Source: Pestalotiopsis fici W106-1 (lineage: Eukaryota; Ascomycota; Sordariomycetes; Amphisphaeriales; Sporocadaceae). From it: a DNA stretch of 64,000 nucleotides. Shown in pieces: positions 32,442-43,138 of this stretch. The position numbers and the translations under genes were made by a program. The stretch spans positions 248,001-312,000 of the forward strand of contig NW_006917102.1 of NCBI RefSeq assembly GCF_000516985.1, read 5' to 3'. Position 1 is the stretch's first letter; each line of letters begins with the position of its first letter. Under the pieces are notes generated by a model. That model saw only the letters and a list, made by a program, of their open reading frames with translations. It was not told the DNA's origin and did not search any database.

Positions 32442-33227
32442 CTATGGGATCTGAACTTTGCCGACAGTGGAAGTTGTGAACCTAGCAGCAGCAGAAACAA
32501 TTTGCTTCCACAGGGCAAACTCCTCTTCATTTCGAGGTCCGTAGATGAGTGTGTAACCCCATTGAAGAATAGGCCCACCACTCAATCGATGCCGCTGGCC
32601 CCAGCACTGCTCGATAACCCGGGCCGAGTCAGGGAGACTCAGAACGAGGTGTGTGCTTCCATCTGGCGGGTGGACATGGATGAGTTCGCCCCGGGTCTTT
32701 TTGAGACACTCGGGAATGGGCGCGCCCTTTTTGATCTGCACGGCGGGCACGGGACCTTCGAGCAGCGAGTTCTCCCGCTGCAAGAGGTTCGGATTCTCCA
32801 AGACCAGCTCGTCCAGATAGGCGTTCATGGCCCTCTTCATGTCTTCGCTGCAGCGGTCCGTCATTTGGCGCTGCGGTGCCACGAAGCCGCAGACCTCGGG
32901 ACGGCCGCCGGGGCGGGCTTGAAGAGGCCCCTTGAGGAAGGTGTCGGCCGAGTTGGGTCCAAATGCGCGGGCCGCCTCGGCCTGGTCGTATGGCGCCGGC
33001 ACCGTCGTGTCTTTACGCGCCTTGGGCGCCAGGCTGAGTTGTCTCTTCCAGCCCCAAAAGTTGTCCGGCATGCCGTGGGGCCCGAGGGACACATAAAAGC
33101 GGTAGTCGTTGTACGCCACGATGAAGAGAGGTAGGAGTACTGCTCCTGCGGCGATGGCTGCGGCCCGTACTAAATCGTTCCGTCCATAGGACTGAGCTGA
33201 GCTCAAGTACTGGCTGACCGATTCCAT
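32442..33227 (-). CDS. Luciferase-domain (DUF5519-like) membrane-anchored protein
   Basis: A single-exon, 261-aa protein beginning at ATG 33227 (MESVSQYLSSAQSYGRNDLV). One N-terminal hydrophobic helix (AAAIAAGAVLLPLFIVAYND) probably anchors it in a membrane. The C-terminal half has the motif pattern of the fungal so-called luciferase domain: GELIHVHPPDGSTHLVLSL, then DSARVIEQCWGQRHRLSG, then LIYGPRNEEEFALWKQIVSA. The name reflects annotation history; light production is not implied. The middle segment (PEVCGFVAPQRQMT) matches the same group. Function is unknown. It is a common fungal family of about 250-280 aa. Confidence 0.72.
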   Translation of the reverse strand: MESVSQYLSSAQSYGRNDLVRAAAIAAGAVLLPLFIVAYNDYRFYVSLGPHGMPDNFWGWKRQLSLAPKARKDTTVPAPYDQAEAARAFGPNSADTFLKGPLQARPGGRPEVCGFVAPQRQMTDRCSEDMKRAMNAYLDELVLENPNLLQRENSLLEGPVPAVQIKKGAPIPECLKKTRGELIHVHPPDGSTHLVLSLPDSARVIEQCWGQRHRLSGGPILQWGYTLIYGPRNEEEFALWKQIVSAAARFTTSTVGKVQIP

Positions 33228-36200
33228 TGTGAAGACTGACTGCACTTTTTGAACAACAAGGTTTCTGATGGAAGTTTTTTTGTAGATTGCAGGTTGATGG
33301 AGTTATTACCCGTTTCATGAGATTATGCTCTTCATCTCCAGAGAAACGTATCGCATGTCTTGGCCGTCTTATATAGAAGACTTGCCTTTGCGCTATACAT
33401 TATAGTCACACAGCCTTACGTGCGTCCACGCCCAAGATCTGCAAGTCATACTCGCGGGACGTCGAATGAGATGTCGGCATTATGGTTAGTTGCCATTGGG
33501 AATAAGGCGGTCCGAAGCTGTCTGTGAGCTTAAAATGCTCCCGGCCGAACCAGCCTTACCCCGGCTTTACGGATTCGGAGCTTACTCTCGGACCTACGAT
33601 GACACCCTCGGAGAAGCTCGGAGCAAGGATATCCCCTTTCGGAACACACTTTGCGGCACATACACTCATCGAAAACCTTTGTGCGAGCATATACTAAGAG
33701 CTAGCCAAGCGATGGACGTCTTTTGCCTTCGATGTGCGTGCTAATGCGCTCATGATGCACTCTGGCTTGCGGCTCAGTATCTCCGAGGAAGTGGACTTTG
33801 GCATGTCAGACTCACAACTCCGAGACAGCTGAATCAATTCACGGCAGAAGTCGAACTCAAGGACACGAGCAAATTTCGTTTAGTAGTCGTTCGAGTTGCG
33901 GATATTTTGATGGTGCTGATTATGTGTCAATGGTGTTGAAGCAATATTAAAGTCGCCTAATGTGAGTGTACTGGATGATAGGGCCACCATAGTATTGATC
34001 AATGGGAGCCATATTAGAATGAATAAATGTCGTTAGATAATTCTAGGATTCGAGTGTCCTTGGGCTCAATAATGAAAATTGAGATCGATGCACTGGGAGT
34101 GCTCTGCATATACTCGAGTCGAAACTGGTCATTGGACAGGTTGGATGAGGTTCAACGCGACTTGATATCTGAGCCAACAGAGAACAATTTGAGCACAAGT
34201 AATCAATCATGCAGTCTAGACTGGTCCTATAGAGCTTGAAAAAAAAAAAAAAGCGTCGGAAGAGCCTCTTTATAAATCCAGAACAGGGGAGTTGTCGTGG
34301 ATCCCAACTGCGTCAGTACAGAACAGTGATGCGATGCTCAGTGTTGTCAAATTGTCTTAGCCTCGGTGTTGTCATGACAAGTTCTCCGAGGTTGAGTAGA
34401 TGTGGTTCAACCATGTTCGTTTCTCGACTCCTCGGGCGTGTATGTGTCGGGACCTTGCATGTCTCGATCAGTCAAAGTCCTTACAAAGGATCTTGTGAAG
34501 ATCACCAGTTGTTCCCAGAAGAGATTACACGGCTACTCGATGAGACTGATCATAGCCTTGCCGAACTGATCAAGACATTATCATCTGGACAATCAGGAAC
34601 CCAATCATTCAAAGAGTCAGTGGACAGAATCAAATGTTGCAAGTCATGGAGAGTGGCCTCTGGCCTCCACTCGAGTAAGACCCCAGCATATTCCGAGAGT
34701 TCCGACGTGCAGCACCACTTGTGTCATTGGAAAGATATCCACAGTCTTTATCAGAGCAGATAAATTAGTTGGAGGCTACTACATGACTAACAGTGAAATG
34801 GATGGATAGTACGGGCAGGTCCAAACAAATGGTATCAAGAAATTTTGCAATAGACGAGCCTGTATACAACAGGCAGCAAGTTGTCTACGTGAACCTCAGA
34901 ACTTTCCTGCCGGAATGTTGAAATGAGCACCAGGCGTGTGGTCTTGCATGACTATATCTCAAAACCACAGCCATACCACTTGTCCGATCTATAAGTGTTG
35001 CCACTGATCATATGAGCTGCAGTTTCCAATACTATTATAATGAACGGTACACATTGTATTTTGTCGCAAAAGCACGCGCCTCCGGGGAAGAGAATTCTGT
35101 CAAATATCCGGCAGACGGCTGATTCTGGTGATGCAGTTTCTCATGTTCAACGGCTAAATGCATGGCCACGACACGAGTGGACGGCTGATTTGAAGACAGC
35201 CAGCCATGTATGCAAGGACAATGTGACGTATCGAGATTGGCACGGAGCCCAACAATTTTATTAGAAGATATTCCATGAGCAAGACATTTCATTTAGATAA
35301 GTGGTAAAAGAGTATGATCTATTCTCAAATGTGCTCATATTATCGTGGTTCCTCAGTAGCACATTATACTGTGCAGTATGTCATGAAGTCAGAAGAAACT
35401 CATTCGAGATGGCGATCGTCACAAAAACTTGTGGGTTCAGCCATGCGATCAACGTTGAGCCGCAAGAGATCCAAATGTTGATCTCGAGATCCGGGGGTGG
35501 TGTGTGGGAACTGAGAAAGCGCACATCGCTCTGCCCTACGACTTTGTCTGGGATCCTGAGACGCCCCGACGATGGCGCAGCAGGCCGATCATCTGCAAAG
35601 CACAGTAGGAGATGTGGCGCGCAAAACTCCTCCCTACGTATATACTACCCGATTTTGGTATGAACATGTATTCTGTGAATGGTCTTATGGTTTGACAGTA
35701 TGCACGCAATGCGATCGCGAAACATGGGATCTATCTTTTGAAGCTGCATCCATCTGCGTGCGCATTGCGTGGGCACCCGGCGGCCTCGTTTAGTTTTGGT
35801 CGCAATGCGCGTGCAAACATCCCAACCATGCCCCTATTAGCACTTTTTTGATACTTGTTTCGCAGGCTGTCAAATCCCTTGGGTAATTTCCCTCTATTTT
35901 ACGAACAAAGCGCATAAACACATTTTCAGCCCGTGAAAAAAAAGTTCAGACGAGAATATCAAACTGTCCGTGTATCATGTTTGCGCCTGGCCTGGTGGTG
36001 GTCAGGCCAGAGGTGGTCGGAGGGGTACAGAGTACTGTGTGTACACGGTCCATTTTACTGGGGCCGTCCATCTAGCCGACCTGCCCTTGGGTGGGCTGCG
36101 GGACCGGGTCTTTGACACACGGCCCTCAGTTGGCTGCTGTTGAGCTGCTGGCCAGTAATTATTTCCACAAACGTTTTCATCTGACGTTGACGCCTCCCTC

Positions 36201-39200
36201 CTCGGCCTCCTTGATGCGAAATTTCCCATTGGAACACTCAATCGCGATCTTCAGCATAGGCTAGTAACATCAAACCCAACGATGGCGGGAGGCGATTGCT
36301 CTTTTCTGTTAGGCTGCAGTCCAAAATTGCTAGGTCTGTAGGCTGGCTTATATGACCTACCAAGTATTCAAAGCCAGGCTCGGTCAATAGTTGCAAATGG
36401 CTTCCTTTCGAATCTCTGTTCCTTTTGATGAAACAAGTTGCATTTAGATCTTCTAGCGAGCCAGGACTCTCTTCTTCTTTTCTTTTTGGGCGAGCAACGA
36501 AAAGAAGATTGTATCTACAAGTTAGTTACAAGAGAGCCGTGCCGTGCCTATGGTAGCGCAGTGTCACCGCAACTGTAACGGTCTGTCTCGCTTCCTAATA
36601 TATCTCTTTCACGTGGTACGAAGCCGCTTCTCCAAAAAAAAAAAAAAAAAAAAAAGGCGTCAGATTTCAAGGCTGCGTTTTCAGATGAACCCTCATCTGA
36701 TGAATGAGATATTTTTTTATTGCATACACATACAGTGCAAACAGTAGAATTAGATACCAGATTGGCACACATGTATTCTTGAACAGAATTTCATCATGGG
36801 CATCCCCAAGTCGAAAAGTGATCCACGCAGGCATTTCGTCTTTCAAATGGCGCGACAAGTGCTTGTTGGTGCCGCACCGGGGAATGACGAGGAGAGAGGA
36901 TGGCGTGGACCCATGGCGTTTCTTTCATATAAACCTACGACACAACCATGCACTAATCCCCCCTATGCATTGTAATACAAGAAGCCCGATGAGTGCATGG
37001 TTCAAGGCGAATGATGAAAATACTGCGAGTCATCGTGCGACTGGTCATGGATTGTTATACGAAAAGGCATGTAAAGCACGCGATGGCCTTGTTGCATGAG
37101 AAGCATGCGAAGGGGGTAGCCGCGTATCGCATTGGAGATCCTAGCCCTCATGTGCTAAGGTTACAAGAATAGCAAGTCCGTGAAAGGTGCACACTGCTTG
37201 AAAATTTGGTAATTACCTACCTACGTACGGAATACTGTGTACAGAGTATTATATTTCCCTTGATCGCGACCGATGGGCTACGACATGTCCATGCTGTTCG
37301 TCAGTGACACGACGGAATAAACGCCCGGATGGAAATGGGGTCTCTACCAACTCCACCAGCCAAAATTGTCGCAAAGGGCTTCCGAACAAGATGCCGCGCG
37401 CGACGTGGGACGTGGTGATAATTTGATGAGATTGCCATAGCTTCATACACAGTAGTAGTAGTATTACTCTGAGGTAGGCAAAATGGAGTATCCATGGGCC
37501 TTGGTGCTATCCATCCACAACCCTGCCTGCCCCATTCGCATGGTTCCGAAACCCAGCGGGACGAAGGTTGAGCTGGACCCAAGCTCGTCAATTTAGCAGT
37601 CCATCAGAATACATACCCGTTCAATAGACTGCACAAGACCACTGGTGCTACCGTCCAAGTAGATAGGCGTTGTAGGCGGCGTGCAATGTGATAGTGGGAT
37701 GGAAATTGAGATTCTCGCAAATGGTCAAAATTGGGCAAAATGAGCAGTCAACCTGCCCGTTCTAGAATTTTCATATCTGCAGCATCAATGGAGTAGGCGT
37801 CCACACTGCGAAAGGGGTTGGGTGGTACTGTGGCCCGGGACCATTCCCTTCTCGTCTTTGTATCCCCTCTTTCTGTTGGGTCGGCCATCGTGAACGCCGG
37901 GACTGATGGTGTTGGGTGCCCGCTGGGACAAGTAGTACTACAACACACAAGAGTCCTTGTCTCTGGCCCTGCATTCTGTTCTGCAGGTGGCATTCCAATA
38001 AAATGGGCCAAAGCAGTTTGGAATGTACTTCCGTACTCGCAAGTTGATCGCACGTGCTCCATCCCTAGAGCCCATAAAACATGAACAAGATTGGCCAGCT
38101 ATTGGTGTTTTGTGTCGTCTCTATCTTCCATTGAGTTTATCTCTCCTGTCTATCCAGAAAACTCCATGCTGAGCACGAACACACTTTGGGCCTATGCTGT
38201 AGTAATAGTCTTAGTGTAGCGTGTGTACTCGGCGCTCCGTGCTTTAAATGTTGGCAAGCTTCTCCAAGCACTTGTGACCCGTGCTGAGCCTGCAAGCGTC
38301 CTTGTCTGTCGCTTGTATGCTTAATGCTAGCTGACTTGGTACTGGCCACTCACTGGACCTTGCCGATGGACAGACAGACGCTGCCGCTGGCTGCACTGGA
38401 ACCGTCTGCAGGAACAGCCGTCCTTTGAGGCGTCTGGGGGGTAACAACACTAATCTGACGCAAGCTTAAACGGATCCTTGCCAAGCTCGATCCTAGGGCC
38501 AAGGCACCAATCATTTTGTGCATGGCATCGTGACCCTGGTTCATCCGGACTATTATGAGATTGTGCAATCTCATCTGGCCTCGACGACATGTTTATGAAC
38601 GACGGCCTCGACTCAATTCGATCTCCGACCCCTCGAGCGCGCTGGAGCGTTTCTGGGCAACTACCAGCAAATCGTCCCGCAAGTGCAGTGTGTAGTCGCT
38701 GTAGCGCTCGCAACGCCAAGCAACGAGGGATGAAAATGGTAAACTGATGCGCGCAAATCGTGGGACAAATCCCTCGCTGGCGGGCAATTTTTTACATCTT
38801 CCTTGCCTCTGTCGGGGTTAGCGACTGAGCAGTATGGATTTAGCTGACGACGACACCGATGACCGACTCCTTTTGCGATTGATGAGTTATGAGCCAGATC
38901 TTGTTTGCGCAATAAAAACATTTCTCAGATTCTTCTTGATGCTACAAATGATGATGGTGGCGCAAAGACAAATAAATCATGATCATCTGCCCCGCGTTGA
39001 GTAGCCTCCCATAAGAATTGCACAAATAGAATAAATTTATTCATGAAAGCGCATGTCAGCTCAGTAGCATAATAGTAGAGAGAAAAAGAATCACCACACA
39101 ACTCATGGACTGAAAACACTCCCTTTTCTCGCTTGGTCTCAGGTTGCCCGCACGAGGTAGTAATGCCAAGAGAGAAAATAAAAAATCGACCACGTCGAGA

Positions 39201-40581
39201 AACGTCGGCGGTGCCCAGTTAGGCTAGTCCAGTTCAGTCACTTACAAAGGCTCACGATGCAATTTCCGGTCCTGCATCATGAGACAACCCATAGGTACCC
39301 TGTACCGTCCAGGCGCCTTCAAATACCACCACCTCCATGTACAATGGACTCGTAGAACGGGGCAACGATGAAGCCAGGCCCTGCGTCCAATGCCTTAGCC
39401 AGAACAAGCAGCAAAGCAGCCCGACTACGGCTGTTTGTGCGGTCGGTTGAAGCGCGCGCGCAACAGCGTTGTGGTGAATGGTGAATCTATGGTGTGGTTT
39501 GCTTTTGGCTGAGCCACGTTTCTGCTGTGTCACTGCGGGAAAGTTGGATGTGCATTGTAGGCTGTCTGCGTGTGTCTAGATCTATCAGGTTTCCACTTGA
39601 TGCTTATTACTATGACGAGAGTAGTAGAAAGTCATGATTTGAGAATATCAAAATACAAATCCTTCAGGTAGCGGTATGGAGTAGTAAGTGTCCCATGGAG
39701 CCTAGTGGTCGGCAACGTACCATACATGGAATTACCTAAGGCTTGTGGGCTCTATTGCCCAGACTGAAAGGCAGCTTAAAGCACGCGCCAGACCAAAAGA
39801 CTCGGGGCCGGCCTGTGCTGTCAGGTGCCATTGAGTTTAGAATCTCAGGCCCGACCGGGGGGGCTCAAAGGGCCCCTAAATCCACTAATCCACAAGGGAG
39901 AGAGCCCACTGAGTCTGTTCCCCAGAAGGACTCAAGGCCCTAGCAGGCATTGGACGCCCACCCCTGGTTCGCCAACCCCAACCCAGGCACAACGAACTTG
40001 ACGATCGCTTGCCTTTGGCCAATCGTTAGCCGAGCCATTCCATTCATTAATCTCATTATGCCGCCGTCCATTCATTGTCTGCCGCCGACCTGCCTTTGGT
40101 GACCCCCCAGACGCAAGATCGTGGCTTTCCTCTTCTACTACTACCCTCGCCCCCCCTCCACCCTCTCTGCATTTACTTGTACACTCGATTTCGATTCTTC
40201 CTTCGCCGTAGATTCATTCGTGCAACATATCGAAACTCAACCCACAGGACTTCGTTGGCAAAGTCTACTCAAGCATTCTGCGAACGCACACATTGACAAT
40301 CGTTCATTCGATCATACAAACAAACAACAAATCTTGAATATCGACTATTCAAACCGACATTCATTGACTTATACACGCTTCTTGTCACGAGCGCATCCAA
40401 AGATACAATCTTCTATCGCCCGATATCGTGTTAGAGCTTGGAAAAGGATTTTCCTATCTGCAATTAAAAGGTCCAGCATTTTGTTGACCCGACTTTACAC
40501 ATCTATCAATTCGATATATATCGAATCATCTTGGGAAACTACCCGTCACGGATCAACTAGAGACCCAGTATTTCTGTCAAA
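33228..40581. other. 7.3-kb gene-free region with poly(A) tracts
   Basis: No gene could be supported. The longest unassigned frame (34236-34763) starts at a non-ATG codon inside a 14-nt A run and has no domain. Around 35500-35600 a short coding-like stretch (LPYDFVWDPETPRRW) may be a relic. A 22-nt A run lies at 36634-36655. An 11-bp perfect inverted repeat lies at 36944-36954/36992-37002. 40080-40581 is the C/T- and CAAA-rich leader of the next gene. I saw no transposon ends or RNA genes. It may be an old, mutated repeat area. Confidence 0.5.
36944..37002. repeat. 11-bp inverted repeat, 37-nt loop
   Basis: AACCATGCACT at 36944-36954 is the exact reverse complement of 36992-37002. No associated open frame is seen. 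It may be chance. Confidence 0.3.
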
Positions 40582-40920
40582 ATGCAGATCTCTTCGATAC
40601 TCTCTTTGGCGCTTCTGCCCTTGTTGGCCGTCGCTGATGGCGCTACAAGCACCACAACCTCCACCACCATCTTGTACAAGACCATCACCATCCAAAGGGC
40701 TGTTTCCACTTCTACCGCCTTCAACTCGACCTCGAGCTACTCGGCTACTGGCACCGGAGTCACCAAGATCACTGCCTCCGCCACTACTGGCTCCAGCATT
40801 ACTGCAACATCTCCCATTGCCTCTGCTACCTCGACGCCCGACAACAGCGCTGGATCTCTCGGCGCTGCCAAGGTTGCTGCTGCTGGACTGGTGGGAGTTG
40901 TCGTTGCTGCTTTCCTATAA
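40582..40920 (+). CDS. Small GPI-anchored Ser/Thr-rich surface protein
   Basis: A 112-aa protein in one exon. Its N-terminal signal peptide is MQISSILSLALLPLLAVADG. About 70 residues of Ser/Thr/Ala-rich sequence without cysteines follow (for example TSTTTSTTILYKTITIQRAV and SATGTGVTKITAS). A small-residue omega region (DNSAGSLGAAK) and a C-terminal hydrophobic tail (VAAAGLVGVVVAAFL) end the protein. This layout is diagnostic of a GPI-anchored, heavily O-glycosylated cell-wall or plasma-membrane protein. The long C/T-rich leader upstream suits a highly expressed gene. A frame that overlaps it from 40121 is a shadow. The exact role is unknown. Confidence 0.85.
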   Translation: MQISSILSLALLPLLAVADGATSTTTSTTILYKTITIQRAVSTSTAFNSTSSYSATGTGVTKITASATTGSSITATSPIASATSTPDNSAGSLGAAKVAAAGLVGVVVAAFL

Positions 40921-43138
40921 GTCGCGCCGCAATTGGTGTCGACTTGACATGGGGCGTTGCATTTTTAAGTTTGAGTCAAGAGGTGGATTATACGACTATG
41001 CTTTGGTGGTTTATTAAGGTTGCGGCTTGAACGCCGCACCTTGATCATTCTTATTTCTGCCCAAATGGCGACTACGAATCCGTTGATGCGTACCATCACT
41101 TCTATTCTTTTCCTTTGTCAAAAACCAGCATGATTTCCCACAAACCCACACGACATATTTTATACGCATTGGACGACGTTGAAGATATTCAATTGACAAC
41201 GATACCCCCCCGAAAAAGGAGTTGGTGCACCCCGCCCTCTCTTCTCTTCTCGAGATACCCCGTCAAGGAGCAAGAGTACATGACGCTTCAAGACCAGATG
41301 CCTGCATCTGCTGCATACTGAGAGAGAGAGGATGGGATGCTATCATCGAGCATACAACAGCAAAGAGCTTTTTATCTGCTTCTTTTACCACCCGGCGCGA
41401 CAGTGTTTGGTGTCTTTTCTTCTAGATTACCACTCATAATGTTTCAATGGCCCGGCAAACACTCTCAGGAGACGAAAGTCTTTGGGCAGAGTCCGCGAGA
41501 GTGTCTTGTCGGCTGGCACTTCTCTTTTCAGTTCAAAAGCAAACCCCTTTTTTCTTCCCTCCTTTTTCGTTTCATGAGTCGCACAGTTGGAGATGAGTGC
41601 GACGAGTTCGGTGTACACGAAGGCATTTTTCACGATTATTTGAAACTTTTATTTTTATGCCGACCACCTTTCAACGCCTTCGTGTTGTTGAGATACCCCA
41701 AAACCCAATCTTGCTTTTTGTTGTTGTGTGCTCGCCGGCGAGGACAGAATTGGTTTGCGTGCTGGTTTTTGGCTTTTACCTACCTTACCTACCTTACCCG
41801 CGATGAGTTTCGAAGCCGCTTTGGATTTATGTAATGGTTCTTCGTTGTTTGAAGGAGAGGAGGGGAGAACCAATATGGATTGGTGAATCTAGTTCCGTGC
41901 ACTGATACTGGTCGTGCTGGAAGAAGATGAAGCGGGCTGAGGATGGATTCAGTTGATGTGTTCTGAGTAGATGAAATGAACGAGGTTACAACAAATGATT
42001 CGAGTCTGTTCCAAGTGAATGATAATCTCCTGGTCCCAAGTCTACTACTCTAAAAAGAAGCCTTGCATCATTACTGGTCGAGTCTAGATAGGTTGTTCTA
42101 CCGTGCAACAATCATATCCTGGGAACCTGATAGTGAACTTTGGGTTGTGTCGACATGAAAGCATTTTCAGCCCGCAGAGGTCTCTCATCTCTGAACATGT
42201 CGAAGAATCCTGGCCTTTACTTTTTATCCATATCGCCAACACTGGTCCAAAGGAGCGAGGTCTGTCGACATTCCTACTATGACTATTTTCAGCTTGAGAA
42301 ACATTTCATGTAGCACAAAGGCTAGCGAAACATTCCGACAAGTCCTATCTAGCATGCGCACAACTCGAAGTGTCTACTCCTTAGCTATGGGCGTCTCAGA
42401 TCACGAGCGCATCTTCAAAAATTGGCTCCCACGTCAGGCTTGCTACCGTCATGGTTCCTCGTACGCGTGAATCGAGGGTGAATGCACAAAGGATGGTATT
42501 GCAGCTGTATGAGAATTCACGAGTTGGCTGCCATCGGTCAGGGCGTTGGTTCGTACAGCCCCGGGCTGACGCACAGTCGGTATTGCATGTCTTCCACGTG
42601 GGGTTCAAACGAATGCACAACCTATTTCCTGGCATTCAGCGATCTGCTTCTTGTTTGTGAAGCGATAGTGTGGCGATGAATTTTGGATATCGAAAGCCTG
42701 CTAGGCACCTATGATAAGTAGGCTCTGGCCATCCTCCAAGCGACTCGTTAATCCCCAGGCTCTGCACGACATGGGGGGCACCAAGAACTAGGCGGAGAAC
42801 AGTATCTACCACCAGAAATGAATTGGCCGACCGCTAGCTAAAATGGAGGGTGCAGCGCGCAGTGGCGAAGTCCAGATGCATGCAAGTGCGCCTCGCGAAT
42901 ACTCTGATGCCACTGGCTGTTGGGGGCACAGCCATGGGTCAAGTGATAAGACCCATCGAAATCTGACCTGCAGTTGGAGAAACGTAAATACACGCCGCCT
43001 TTGACGAAGAAGCCAGCCTTACCACCCGTCTAGAAGTCTGTGTTGTTAAATGGCGTTCTGCCCATCATCACTTTTGCGCCGTGAGATACGACTTGCAATA
43101 CTCACTCGGCCCCACAATGTGTCAACACCAGGACCGTC
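40921..43138. other. Intergenic, no gene seen
   Basis: Contains a taccttacctaccttaccc run near 41780 and several non-coding frames (the largest is 41337-41834, without a domain). No RNA gene or repeat ends recognised. Confidence 0.55.

Noticed and set aside
34236..34763. 175-codon frame beginning with a Lys run
   Set aside because: Begins at a non-ATG codon in a poly(A) tract; no domain or codon bias.
37200..37260. TACCTACCTAC / TACTGTGTACAGAGTA run
   Set aside because: Common short low-complexity string in fungal spacers; no array or element ends.
40121..41017. 298-codon frame overlapping the GPI-protein gene
   Set aside because: Reads through leader sequence and out of frame over the clear GPI protein.
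41337..41834. 165-codon frame
   Set aside because: No family features, T-rich composition.
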